Assembly (NCBI GenBank): GCA_902777835.1
Contig: CACYVC010000026.1
Location: forward strand, 1-63,418
Origin: an uncultured Bacteroidales bacterium
Lineage (GTDB): Bacteria > Bacteroidota > Bacteroidia > Bacteroidales > Muribaculaceae
DNA: 63,418 nucleotides
Direction: 5' to 3'
In this document: positions 32,254 to 41,196 of the stretch, piece by piece
How positions within the stretch are numbered: position 1 is the first letter of the stretch
How the letters are laid out: each line of letters starts with the position of its first letter
Program-made: the position numbers and the translations under genes
The notes under the pieces: model-generated
What the model was told of the DNA's origin: nothing
Databases searched by the model: none
The model's input: only the letters and a program-made list of their open reading frames with translations

Positions 32254-33891
32254 ATGAAAAAACTGCTAAATATAATCTTAATATCTGTATTTATGTCGGC
32301 TGTCATGAGCTGTGGCCGCGGTGTGGACAAGAGGCTCGTTCTTGCCGATACCCTTATGTGGACTAATCCCGATAGCTCGCTTGCTATCCTTGAGAAGATT
32401 GACAGCAAGTCTCTAAAGGGGAAAGAGAACCAAGCATATTACGCCCTCCTGCTCACACAGGCCCAGTTTCGATGCAATATTCCTCTCACTAGCGATACGC
32501 TAATAAGCAAAGCTGTCGAATATTATAGCGATAACCACAACCGTGAGCATTATACTCGCTCGTTATTATATAAAGGTGGTGCATATGAGGACATGGGCAA
32601 TCCCGTTGAGGCTATTAAGTGCTATAAACAGGCCGCAGATAATGCTGATTCTACAGACTACCGAAATTTGGCACAAATAAACTTCAGAATGGGAATGTTA
32701 TACTTTAATAGCTATGCTAGCAACAACCTCGACTTAAACAAGTTCAAAATGGCGGCTCATTATTACGAGAAATTAAATGACAAGATAATGCTAATGCAAT
32801 CGCTATATTATTGTGCGAATGTGCTAAGAATTACAGATAATAATGAGGCAAGAAAATGCTATGACAAGGCTTTATCAACGGCAAGAGAGTTAAAGGATAC
32901 AACAAATATTTATAGCATCAATATCAATTATGCATTAATGTACCTTGAAGATTCTTTATGCTCTCAGGCAAAGAGATATATTCTGGATGCATACCGATTG
33001 AATAACAGGTTTGAAGAAAACAACAATTATTACATGATGAGCCTTATTTATGCAAATCAGAAAGATATTGATTCAGCTAAATATTTCATCTCTTTGCCTG
33101 ACAAATCACAAAACACAGCCTACGACAGCCTGCTGATGTATAAGGCTTTAAAGGAGATTGCGTTGTGTGAGAACAATCTTTCAGAATATCGTAATTTTAG
33201 CTATCAGTACAATAGTATCTCTAACTTTCTAGAACACAACGAAACAAAATATAAACTTCATGATTTAGAACAGGAATTTGATAAGAGTACTAAATCTGAA
33301 GCTTCAATAAGTTTAGGAAAGAAAAAGAGAATTATTTCTTTTCTTATAGGGTTATTGCTGCTGGTTTCGATAGTTTTCTTGTTGCTATATTTGAAAAAGA
33401 AAAAAGATGCAAAAAGAATGCTCGCAGAATTGAAGCGTGAGAATTTCTCTCATTACGAGCAGCTTGGGAACAGCATCAACGATTTTGACAGCGAGCTCAG
33501 TGAGGCGATGGGTGCTAAGCTTGAGGTTTTTGAGGAGATAATGACGGGGGCCTACAACCCTCAGCAGGACTACAAAAGCAATGTGATTGCCCATCGCATG
33601 ACTCCTATCGATGACAAAGACACAAAGTTCTGGAATGGCTTGTTTGCCTATCTCAACTACAAGCATGATGGCATTATGGACAAAGTCTCGTCGCAGTTCC
33701 CGCAGCTCACAGTTCCCGATCTCAATTTCATCGCACTGATGTGCTGCGACTTCTCCAGTGCTGCTATTGCCGTGTGCAAGGGGTATCGAAACATCGACTC
33801 AGTGCGCAGCCGCCGCATGAAGATTCGTGACAAAATGGGAATAGAAGGCACTCTCACCAAATATATCGCTACCCTGAAAACAGCGAATTGA
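32254..33891 (+). CDS. TPR lipoprotein regulator with membrane span and C-terminal HTH-like domain
   Basis: About 545 residues. An N-terminal lipobox (SAVMSC) anchors it. Residues 60-350 are TPR-like helical pairs (YTRSLLYKGGAYEDMGNPVE, then AIKCYKQAADN). A membrane segment (IISFLIGLLLLVSIVFLLLYL) sits near 375 and a charged linker follows. The C-terminal part (LTVPDLNFIALMCCDFSS, then IDSVRSRRMKIRDKMG) matches the degenerate LuxR-type helix-turn-helix of Bacteroidetes TPR sensors. Probably an envelope sensor that acts on transcription. It is flanked on both sides by copies of the same palindromic repeat. Confidence 0.78.
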   Translation: MKKLLNIILISVFMSAVMSCGRGVDKRLVLADTLMWTNPDSSLAILEKIDSKSLKGKENQAYYALLLTQAQFRCNIPLTSDTLISKAVEYYSDNHNREHYTRSLLYKGGAYEDMGNPVEAIKCYKQAADNADSTDYRNLAQINFRMGMLYFNSYASNNLDLNKFKMAAHYYEKLNDKIMLMQSLYYCANVLRITDNNEARKCYDKALSTARELKDTTNIYSININYALMYLEDSLCSQAKRYILDAYRLNNRFEENNNYYMMSLIYANQKDIDSAKYFISLPDKSQNTAYDSLLMYKALKEIALCENNLSEYRNFSYQYNSISNFLEHNETKYKLHDLEQEFDKSTKSEASISLGKKKRIISFLIGLLLLVSIVFLLLYLKKKKDAKRMLAELKRENFSHYEQLGNSINDFDSELSEAMGAKLEVFEEIMTGAYNPQQDYKSNVIAHRMTPIDDKDTKFWNGLFAYLNYKHDGIMDKVSSQFPQLTVPDLNFIALMCCDFSSAAIAVCKGYRNIDSVRSRRMKIRDKMGIEGTLTKYIATLKTAN

Positions 33892-34281
33892 GCAAATGGA
33901 AAGGGGCGTTTCGCACAGGCGAAATTAAATCAAACCAAGTCAACAAATCCTGACAAACAAAACAAAGAATATTTGTTGCATTTGTTGTTCTTTGTTGTTT
34001 TTGTTTGAAATCATAAGGCCCTCGTAGGTGCAATTTTGTGAGAGGATGCCTGAGTAATTTTTATTTAGATTTTAATCAAATTTTAAGGGCAGCGCCCACC
34101 CAGTATCTATCGCTATTATGCGTTTGAGGAGGTGAAGCTGAAAACTAAGAAATAAATTATTCTCTCTCCAGAACCCACTCTCCTCTCACCTAAATAGCAT
34201 TTTCATAAAAGGTACTTTTTATAATTGTTGCATCTTAAAGATTGTCAGTCTATTATAAAAAGTAAAGGTACGTGCAATTTT
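33892..34281. other. Non-coding stretch with repeat copy 2 and a possible coding remnant
   Basis: Contains the second palindromic repeat (33921-34051). At 34087-34155 a short open segment reads GQRPPSIYRYYAFEEVKLKT and ends with TAA; it looks like the C-terminal tail of a lost protein but is too short to assign. A promoter follows at 34282. Confidence 0.45.
33921..34051 (+). repeat. Dispersed palindromic repeat, copy 2
   Basis: Same order of elements as 31918-32045 (AAGTCAACAAATCC, GACAA, ATATTTGTTGC, TTTGTTTGAAAT, then GGTGCAA), with scattered substitutions and small indels. It also lies just downstream of a stop codon. Confidence 0.7.
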
Positions 34282-34313
34282 CTTGCAAAATTCAATACCA
34301 CCCCTTATCTTTG
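34282..34313 (+). promoter_or_regulatory. Sigma-ABfr promoter of the surface-protein gene
   Basis: CTTG (34282-34285) and TATCTTTG (34306-34313) are 20 bp apart, 28 bp before the ATG. Confidence 0.7.
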
Positions 34314-34341
34314 CAACGAGTTAAAATAAAAGAATTATATC

Positions 34342-37053
34342 ATGAAAAAGTATCTTCTCTCTCTCTTTTTAGCTATTATATGTTTCTGTGGCAAGGCTCA
34401 GGATTTTGCCCAATACAAGCAGAATCTGGACTGGCAGGTTTATAACTACCCGCAGGAGAAGATCCATGTGATGACCGATAAGCCTTACTACATCACTGGC
34501 GACACCATTTGGCTTCGTGCCTTTGTGGTCAATGCTGTAAATAACCAACCTGTGGATGCCAGCAAGTTTGTCTATGTGGAATTGATTAGCCCTATGAACT
34601 CAGTTGATATGCGTGTCAAGATAAAGGAGCGTGATGGCGTGTTCAAAGGGTATCTGCCTCTAGACCCCACCAAAATCGCAGAGGGAGAATACACCTTAAC
34701 CGCCTACACGATGTTCATGCAAAACCAGGGAGAGCAGTACTTTTTCAAGAAGATCAACAGTAAAATTGATTATGATTTTGAATGGAAGAATAAGGGAAAA
34801 GGAAAAGAGTTCTTACGTGTTAATTTTCAATATATTGATGCTCAAACTGGAGAAAAAAGAGATTATAAAAGTTTTAAATGCTTTTTCCTTAGCGACAAGA
34901 GCATTGAATGGGGAGGTGGCAAGAACAATTTAAGCATTGATATTAAAAATGATGATTTGAAAGGTGAATGTTTTAAGGTGGAGTATGGCAATTATGGTAA
35001 ATACATTACTTATCCTTCAAAAAGTCAAACCACCTACGATGTTAGTTTCTACCCCGAAGGCGGCTACCTGGTACCTGGCTTTGAGAACCGCATGACATTC
35101 AAGGCTATGGACAGCAACGGCAGGTCGATTGGCATAACTGGCAACATAGTTGACGGCAGTGGCAACAAGGTGGCAGGCATAACCACCACTCACGACGGCA
35201 TGGGGCTCGCCACGTTCACACCACAAGCAGGGATAACCTATCAGGCAATCTGCATTAACGATGATTTAGGAGAAAAGTCTTTTGACCTGCCACAAGTGAG
35301 AAACGATGCGACAGTGCTGCAAGTAACGCAAGAAAACAAGACAGTAAAGATTGAGGCAAAGGGCAGTCAGCAAAGCACGGCGATGATAGCGGTGCAGCAG
35401 CGAGGCAATCTGCTTGCCACTGGCTTTGAAAGTGTGACTGTTGTGACAGATACACTTCCTGCTGGAGTTGTTCAGGCTTTACTTATGAATAACAATGGAC
35501 GAATGCTTAGCGAGCGACTGTTTTATGTGACTAGCAAACAAATGCCTAATACCAAATTGACTAGCAATAAAGAAGAATATGGCAACCGTGAACTCGTGCA
35601 GGCAGACATTGATTTGAGCGACTTTGTTTTTGTTGATACGATTGTAGGCCACCTCGCCGTAAGTGTTACCGATGACCGCACCATAATTCCTGATAGCACC
35701 TCCTCTATCCTCACTGAACTACTGCTCCAGAGCGACCTGCAAGGTAGAATTAACAATCCTGCTTGGTATTTTTCTGCTCCTAACCGTAATAAGGAGCTTG
35801 ACCTACTGATGATGACCCAGGGTTGGCGGCGATATGACGTGCCCCATGCTCTGACTGGCATATTCTTAGGGCCCAAATATCCCATTGAGAAGGGGCAAGT
35901 GTTGAGTGGTACCGTTAGGTCGGAATGGCGCAAGGCCCTAATGAAAGATGCTATGGTAAAGATTATAGCACCCAAGATAGGTTACGGAGACGTGGCAATG
36001 ACAGATGAAAATGGGAGATGGATGGTTGACAATGTGATTTTTCCAAACGGAACCAAATTTGTTGTTCAGGCAACCAACCAAAAGGGACATGGACAGAGTA
36101 ATCTCACCATCGACAAAGGAGATGATCGACTAGATATCATAGGTATAAAACCTATAATATCTCCTTTTTCAAGTTCTCAAGATATAAACACATTAGAATT
36201 CACTTATTTAAATAATCAGAAACAGAGATTGCAATATATCGAAGGAGTGGCAAATATTATGCTGGATGAAATTGTTGTCACAAAAAAGAAAAAAGAGAAA
36301 ATTGAAAGCATATACCAACTTGTAGCCCTTAAATCCTATAACTATAGATATTTTGAAAAGTGGGAGATTAATAGTTATGATGCTGCCTTGCAACGATACC
36401 CAGGCATAAGAGTCACCCCACAGGGCCTTAAATACAGAGGCGAATTAGTCGGGATTTATATTGATGGATCGCCATTGTCGGGATGGAGAGGCCCCAACAG
36501 CAGCAATCTTACTTTTGCCAGATCAGGCGACGTTGATTACTTGGGAAGAGAACGCTTTAATGCTGGAAATCCGAAAAATATACCTACAGACAGAGGGCAA
36601 GAAAGTATGGTTGTGTCTAACGATGACTCTTACAGCACTTTACAAATGATGTGTCCTTTTAATATAGTAAGGACTATGGACTTCATTCCACCTGGTGCTT
36701 CAGCTGGATTCACAGGATATACAGGTGGAGTGCTGTCGATAAGAACCAAAAATGGTACCGAGGAAGGTTCCAACAGACATGACTACACTATTAAGAGCGT
36801 CTTTCCGCTCGGTTTCCAGCGTCCAGCCGAGTTTTATGCTCCACATTATGACTCTGGTGACTGTGGAATTATTGAAGGCACCGATCTGCGCGAGACACTA
36901 TATTGGAACCCCAGCATCGCCATAAACAACAAGCAAGCTCACTTCAACTTCTACACCAACGATGCCGCCAGCACCACTTACACTATCACTGTTGAAGGCG
37001 TTACCGCCAACGGAGAACTTATCCATGCAACCAAGAAGATTACAAAGAAATAA
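34342..37053 (+). CDS. MG2/TonB-plug-like surface protein
   Basis: A 903-residue exported protein (signal peptide MKKYLLSLFLAIICFCGKAQ). Residues 40-140 form a macroglobulin MG2-like domain (EKIHVMTDKPYYITGDTIWL), and several further beta domains follow. Near residues 530-590 there is a carboxypeptidase-regulatory-like segment. Near 655-800 a TonB-receptor plug-like part contains YPGIRVTPQGLKYRG and GVLSIRTKNG. No beta-barrel follows, so it is not a channel itself; such proteins are probably periplasmic or surface partners of TonB systems. The C-terminal end is echoed in a remnant at 38577. Confidence 0.8.
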   Translation: MKKYLLSLFLAIICFCGKAQDFAQYKQNLDWQVYNYPQEKIHVMTDKPYYITGDTIWLRAFVVNAVNNQPVDASKFVYVELISPMNSVDMRVKIKERDGVFKGYLPLDPTKIAEGEYTLTAYTMFMQNQGEQYFFKKINSKIDYDFEWKNKGKGKEFLRVNFQYIDAQTGEKRDYKSFKCFFLSDKSIEWGGGKNNLSIDIKNDDLKGECFKVEYGNYGKYITYPSKSQTTYDVSFYPEGGYLVPGFENRMTFKAMDSNGRSIGITGNIVDGSGNKVAGITTTHDGMGLATFTPQAGITYQAICINDDLGEKSFDLPQVRNDATVLQVTQENKTVKIEAKGSQQSTAMIAVQQRGNLLATGFESVTVVTDTLPAGVVQALLMNNNGRMLSERLFYVTSKQMPNTKLTSNKEEYGNRELVQADIDLSDFVFVDTIVGHLAVSVTDDRTIIPDSTSSILTELLLQSDLQGRINNPAWYFSAPNRNKELDLLMMTQGWRRYDVPHALTGIFLGPKYPIEKGQVLSGTVRSEWRKALMKDAMVKIIAPKIGYGDVAMTDENGRWMVDNVIFPNGTKFVVQATNQKGHGQSNLTIDKGDDRLDIIGIKPIISPFSSSQDINTLEFTYLNNQKQRLQYIEGVANIMLDEIVVTKKKKEKIESIYQLVALKSYNYRYFEKWEINSYDAALQRYPGIRVTPQGLKYRGELVGIYIDGSPLSGWRGPNSSNLTFARSGDVDYLGRERFNAGNPKNIPTDRGQESMVVSNDDSYSTLQMMCPFNIVRTMDFIPPGASAGFTGYTGGVLSIRTKNGTEEGSNRHDYTIKSVFPLGFQRPAEFYAPHYDSGDCGIIEGTDLRETLYWNPSIAINNKQAHFNFYTNDAASTTYTITVEGVTANGELIHATKKITKK

Positions 37054-37070
37054 TAATAACTAAAAACATT

Positions 37071-38555
37071 ATGGTTATGAAAAAGTGTTTACTCTCTCTC
37101 TTTGCCTTATTAGCGTGTGTGACACTGTTGACTTCCTGTGAAGATGATATCGGTAAGCGCCAAGCATTCTTCACCGCCACAATGCCAGCCGATGACTTAT
37201 CGTCCTCGCGGCCTGGCAGTATTATTAATGGCATTCCAGATGCTGACGGTTTCAATCTGAATGCCCAGTGGAAAGAAGGAGACAAGATACAGCTTTTTGT
37301 CCGTCAAGACGGTAAAGTGTATCAAGCCGAGAGCCAATCCACAGTTTCTGATATAAGCAGCGACGGCAAGACTTGCTCTTTTGAGCTGGTGTTGCCAAAG
37401 TCAGTCAAAACTGATCGTGACTATGATATTATAGGCGTGACTGGAGTAGAAGCCTATATCGATGGAGATGATATTATCGCCACTTGCGCCCTGACGCGAG
37501 TAGGTATTGATGACAGTGGTTCAGTCTCGCTGCCAATGTGGTTCACAGCAAAGAAAGGCAGCAACCAAGCGAAGTTCCGTCACATGTGCGCCTACGAGGT
37601 TCTTTTTGTGAACAACAGCTCTGAGTCAAGTATCACGTTCAAGCACAAAGGATTTGAGGTAATGACTTCCTGGTACAAGTACAGCGACAGAGTTGTGCTC
37701 ACTAATGATGTTTTTTCAGGATATGAAGCAGGACAAACCGAAGCTGAGAGCAATGAAATAACGATTGACGCTTGGGATACTGGTATGATAGTTTCATGGT
37801 ATATACCTGCACATGATATAACAGATGAGTCAATAGGCGCTGCAATCGATAATGCCAGGCTCAAGGCTGTTGTAAATGGCAACACTGTCACCACTATTGA
37901 TGCGTTGAAAGCATATAAAACCTTCTCGCGTGGCAATGCCTATTACATGCAAGTCACCTGGGATGGCTCGACGCTTTGCTTCTCTAATGACTTCTGTCCC
38001 GATGGAAATCACCCGCACATGATAGACTTAGGCTTGCCGTCAGGAACTAAATGGGCATGCTGTAATGTGGGAGCCAACAGCCCAGCAGAGTATGGTGTTT
38101 TTTTCGCCTGGGGAGAAACCTCACCCAAGTCGACATTTAAGCTTTATAACTACAAGTGGTACAGCGGTGGTGACGACCATAATATCTTGAGGTACTGCTG
38201 TAATAGTGATTACGGCACCATAGATAACAGACAAGAACTCGAACCAGAAGATGACGCCGCCTATGTGAACTGGGGTCCTGAGTGGCGCATGCCATCACTA
38301 ACACAGATTCGTGAGCTTTTGAATAACTGCACAAGTGAGTGGACTATAGCAAATGGCATAGGGGGCTATCTTTTCAAGCTTAGGCATCAAGTATCGTACG
38401 GGTCCAGATGCATTCTATTTACCCCGTTATTATGGTGGGAATGTCCGTCCTGTGTATGTTGGACAAGAGTAGAAGCACACGAACTGCTGAGATTGACTTG
38501 CCAGTCTAACCAGCACGGTATATTATCTACGGAGTGTGAGGAGTTAAGGAGTTAA
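37071..38555 (+). CDS. Fimbrillin/FISUMP-like lipoprotein with a C-terminal frameshift
   Basis: A lipoprotein (lipobox LLTSCE, Cys near residue 24) starting 17 bp after the preceding gene. Residues 30-300 have fimbrillin-like features (EGDKIQLFVRQDGKVY). Residues 320-430 form a major-paralogous-domain (FISUMP) module: DLGLPSGTKWACCNVGANSP, WRMPSLTQIRELL. After about 38365 the frame becomes nonsense-like and Cys/Trp-rich. The +1 frame instead reads YLPRYYGGNVRPVYVGQE and ends in TAG at 38470-38472, the expected FISUMP end. So a frameshift, probably with a deletion, has damaged the C-terminus. Confidence 0.75.
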   Translation: MVMKKCLLSLFALLACVTLLTSCEDDIGKRQAFFTATMPADDLSSSRPGSIINGIPDADGFNLNAQWKEGDKIQLFVRQDGKVYQAESQSTVSDISSDGKTCSFELVLPKSVKTDRDYDIIGVTGVEAYIDGDDIIATCALTRVGIDDSGSVSLPMWFTAKKGSNQAKFRHMCAYEVLFVNNSSESSITFKHKGFEVMTSWYKYSDRVVLTNDVFSGYEAGQTEAESNEITIDAWDTGMIVSWYIPAHDITDESIGAAIDNARLKAVVNGNTVTTIDALKAYKTFSRGNAYYMQVTWDGSTLCFSNDFCPDGNHPHMIDLGLPSGTKWACCNVGANSPAEYGVFFAWGETSPKSTFKLYNYKWYSGGDDHNILRYCCNSDYGTIDNRQELEPEDDAAYVNWGPEWRMPSLTQIRELLNNCTSEWTIANGIGGYLFKLRHQVSYGSRCILFTPLLWWECPSCVCWTRVEAHELLRLTCQSNQHGILSTECEELRS

Positions 38556-38576
38556 ACAATTCTCTATTACTCCAAG

Positions 38577-38628
38577 ACCAACAATGCCACCAGCACCACT
38601 TACACTATTACTGTGGAAGGCGTTACCC
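38577..38628 (+). pseudogene. Remnant duplicate of the 3' end of the MG2/plug gene
   Basis: 51 bp differ at only 4 positions from 36955-37005, inside the gene at 34342, and encode TNNATSTTYTITVEGVT in place of TNDAASTTYTITVEGVT. No flanking coding sequence remains. Confidence 0.75.
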
Positions 38629-38649
38629 AATTGGGTGGACTATCATACT

Positions 38650-38681
38650 CCCCCCAACCCCCTCTATCTTAGAGGGGGAGC
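38650..38681. repeat. C/G-rich hairpin element
   Basis: A run of C residues, then CCCCCTCTA and TAGAGGGGG around a TCT loop: a 9-bp perfect stem of REP-like appearance between convergent genes. It could act as a terminator or a mobile palindrome. Confidence 0.55.
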
Positions 38682-38742
38682 TACTAACAGAGTGATTATC
38701 AAAAGATAAACTCGTCAAACTCACTTTTTTTAGATTTGTTTG

Positions 38743-39882
38743 CTACTTATCCACTGGTCGTGGTGCGTGGGTGCTGTTGGGGTTTGGCCTTAGGTCGCGG
38801 TGTGGCGATGACGACTTGTGGAGGCCTGGCTTGGGAATGAAGGAACCGGGTTTAGGTGATGCTGGTCGCCCGGGATAAGAACCTGCTGGCCGCCCTGGGT
38901 AAGATCCTGGTTGTCGTCCGGGATAGTTGTTAGGCGGCGGTGTGCCTTGTTGTGGTTGATTAGGTGTTGTGTTCTGTGGTTGGTTGGGAATTGTGTTACT
39001 CGGTGTGGGAGCGATGGTTTTGTCACTATTCTCTTGGTTTTGCTTCTCTATAATGGCCTTAGGTCCCACTAGGCGTTGTGAAATGGTGCTGTAAGAGCCT
39101 TTGTCGAAGTGAGTGCGCAGCAAGTAGGTGCTGTCGATGAAAGTGATGCCAAGCGGGCGTGTCTTGAATTTTATGAAACCATAAATGCGCTTGATAACTC
39201 GAGAGGAGTCGCCTTGAATGGCGTTTTCTATCCATCCGTTGGCCTGTGCTGTTCGGTTAAGATAAGACGTGCAACTATCATTATAGTCGATTGCTATGAG
39301 CATAGTGATGGAATTGCCCGAGTTTATCATCTTGAAGCATAAAGCATATTTGTCACCCTTGCGACTGTCCTTGTCGGGGGTGTAGTCAAACTTGATGTAT
39401 CCGTTGCGTAGAGAATTGGTGAGGATCCATTGCTGCGGCTCTTTCCACACGTTGGCACTGTCGCCCGAGTTGGGGAAGGTGCGTCTAGCCTTGTTGGTAT
39501 TGTCATCAAAGGCAAAATTGTCGCCAGGGGAGTTGGAGTACACTGCTTGGCCGTTGTTGTTCTCCTTCTCAAGGATTTCTATGGCTTTGTCGTGGACCTT
39601 GGAATAGACCTTCAGGTTGTGGCCATACCACACCAGCGATGAGTCGTACATTGCCAAGTCGGCGTCATATTTCTTTAGGATTGACTGCTTGAGCAGCATT
39701 CTCGATGAGTCATCGGGAAACATTGCGGGATTCTGCTCAATAAACATTTCGGCTTTGGCAAAGTCGGCAAGCAAATGCGCCATGTCTTTCTCATCGATTA
39801 CCCCGTCGGGGGTGCTGTCGCAACCCGTAAAAAGGACTGCGGCAATCATGAGTAATACAATAATGGCTGGCGCTTTGTGCAT
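38743..39882 (-). CDS. DUF4296 lipoprotein with proline-rich C-terminus
   Basis: A 379-residue lipoprotein (lipobox LFTGCD, Cys21). Residues 25-115 match DUF4296: IDEKDMAHLLADFAKAEMFI and KKYDADLAMYDSSLVWYGHN. The middle part is beta-rich. The last 100 residues are low-complexity, with repeated PGRQPGSYP/PGRPAGSYP units, suggesting a flexible surface tail. It is last in the minus-strand ileS to lspA group; DUF4296 genes often accompany lspA in Bacteroidetes. Function unknown. Confidence 0.82.
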   Translation of the reverse strand: MHKAPAIIVLLMIAAVLFTGCDSTPDGVIDEKDMAHLLADFAKAEMFIEQNPAMFPDDSSRMLLKQSILKKYDADLAMYDSSLVWYGHNLKVYSKVHDKAIEILEKENNNGQAVYSNSPGDNFAFDDNTNKARRTFPNSGDSANVWKEPQQWILTNSLRNGYIKFDYTPDKDSRKGDKYALCFKMINSGNSITMLIAIDYNDSCTSYLNRTAQANGWIENAIQGDSSRVIKRIYGFIKFKTRPLGITFIDSTYLLRTHFDKGSYSTISQRLVGPKAIIEKQNQENSDKTIAPTPSNTIPNQPQNTTPNQPQQGTPPPNNYPGRQPGSYPGRPAGSYPGRPASPKPGSFIPKPGLHKSSSPHRDLRPNPNSTHAPRPVDK

Positions 39883-39890
39883 TGCTAACT

Positions 39891-40017
39891 AAGTGTTAAG
39901 TGTTAAGTGTCAAGTGTTAAGTGCTAAGTGTTAAGTGTTAAGTGCAGGTGTATAAACCTCAAGATTTTCAAGGAAAATCATACTTAAAACTTAACACTTA
40001 TGACTCAACACTTAATT
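39891..40017 (+). repeat. 7-bp arrays in inverted orientation, AAGTGTT family
   Basis: Eight units AAGTGTT/AAGTGCT (39891-39946) and, 36 bp later, five complementary units (CTTAAAA, CTTAACA, CTTATGA, CTCAACA, CTTAATT; 39983-40017). The right arm overlaps the lspA stop codon and its last codons. Confidence 0.88.
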
Positions 40018-40660
40018 CTTTTTCTTTTTCTTTTTCTTTGTCTTTGTCTTTCTTGTCACCAAGCAGTTGCTTGTTGTAGAAGATGATGATGGCGAGGATG
40101 CTTGTGGTGAGGCATGCGTCGGCAACGTTAAATATTGGCTGGAAGAACAGATAGTGCTTGCCGCCTATCCATGGCATCCAATCGGGCCAGTCCCACTCGG
40201 CGAGTGGGAATTGCAGCATGTCAACCACCTTGCCATTGAAGAGCGACGCATATCCTCCCTCGCTAGGCAGGAATTGTGCCACCTCGGGAGCAGCAGGATC
40301 GTTGAAGAGTTGTCCGTAGGCGATGCAGTCGATGACGTTGCCAATGGCGCCAGCAGTAATCAGCGATACGCACACCACAAAGCCGCGTGGCAGGTCGGTG
40401 CGCCGTCTTATCTTGACGAGATAGTAGATGAACAATCCCGAGAAGATGATTCTGAGCCAAGTGAGCACCATCTTGCTGCCAAGCTCCATGCCGTAGGCCA
40501 TACCGTTGTTCTCGATGAACAAAATCTTGAACCATGAGGTTACATCAATTTGCTCACCAAGGAAGAAGTGCGTCTTGACGTAGATCTTTGATGCCTGGTC
40601 AAGAATAATGACGGTGGCGATGATTATTGTCGCCAGCCATCCATTAGATATTTTTTTCAT
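39998..40660 (-). CDS. lspA: Lipoprotein signal peptidase (SPase II)
   Basis: About 220 residues with four membrane segments. The catalytic Asp pair is seen in GAIGNVIDCIAYG and FNVADACLT, and VVDMLQF matches the family's conserved region. It removes signal peptides from prolipoproteins, of which several are encoded in this window. I chose the ATG at 40660 (MKKISNGW), 17 bp after the DksA-like gene; the longer open frame overlaps that gene. The C-terminus is a Lys/Asp/Glu repeat tail encoded by TCTTTT-type repeats, and its last residues LSVES come from a 7-bp array. Confidence 0.92.
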   Translation of the reverse strand: MKKISNGWLATIIIATVIILDQASKIYVKTHFFLGEQIDVTSWFKILFIENNGMAYGMELGSKMVLTWLRIIFSGLFIYYLVKIRRRTDLPRGFVVCVSLITAGAIGNVIDCIAYGQLFNDPAAPEVAQFLPSEGGYASLFNGKVVDMLQFPLAEWDWPDWMPWIGGKHYLFFQPIFNVADACLTTSILAIIIFYNKQLLGDKKDKDKEKEKEKELSVES

Positions 40661-40677
40661 TACCTTTGGCGATGAAA

Positions 40678-41064
40678 TTAGCGTTTGTTCTTCCTCTGCT
40701 GCTCGATTTCTTTGCCTTCTACCGAGAGAGTGGCGTGGGGCACTGCCATCAAGCGGCCCTTGGGAATGAGTTTGCCAGTGACACGACAAATGCCGTAGGT
40801 CTTGTTCTCAATGCGCACGAGAGCGGCTTGCAGCTTGTTGATGAAGTCCTGCTGACGAGCAGCACGCTGGCTGGCCTCTTCCTGCACCATAGTGCTGGCG
40901 CCCTCTTCGAGCATATTGAAGCTGTTCTTTGTCTCGTCGGCCTGAATTCTTGCCATCAGCTGGTCGTAATTAGACTTTGCGACCTCTAATTTCTCAAGAA
41001 TAATTGCTTTGAACTCTTGTAGTTCCTCGTCGCTGTAACGGGTTTTTTCTTGTTCTTTAGCCAT
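40678..41064 (-). CDS. TraR/DksA-like protein lacking most zinc-finger cysteines
   Basis: A 128-residue protein with an N-terminal helical hairpin (YSDEELQEFKAIILEKLEVA) and a DksA/TraR-type C-terminus (RIENKTYGICRVTGKLIPKG, then RLMAVPHATLSVEGK). Only one of the usual four zinc Cys is left (in GICRV). DksA-like proteins bind the RNA polymerase secondary channel and modulate transcription. It lies between ileS and lspA, a conserved Bacteroidetes order. Confidence 0.85.
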   Translation of the reverse strand: MAKEQEKTRYSDEELQEFKAIILEKLEVAKSNYDQLMARIQADETKNSFNMLEEGASTMVQEEASQRAARQQDFINKLQAALVRIENKTYGICRVTGKLIPKGRLMAVPHATLSVEGKEIEQQRKNKR

Positions 41065-41070
41065 AATATA

Positions 41071-41195
41071 TAGTTCATAGTTAATAGTTCATAGTTCACA
41101 GTTCGCGGTTCACAGTTCGTGGCTCTGCCACTACACTCTAAACTTAGGCGAAGCCAAGTGACACTTAACACTTAACACTTAACACTTGTGACTTA
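41071..41195 (+). repeat. Two 7-bp arrays between ileS and the DksA-like gene
   Basis: Seven units TAGTTCA/CAGTTCG (41071-41119) just upstream of the DksA-like start, and five units ACACTTA (41161-41195) ending 1 bp from the ileS stop codon. They belong to two different families. Confidence 0.85.
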
Positions 41196-41196
41196 A

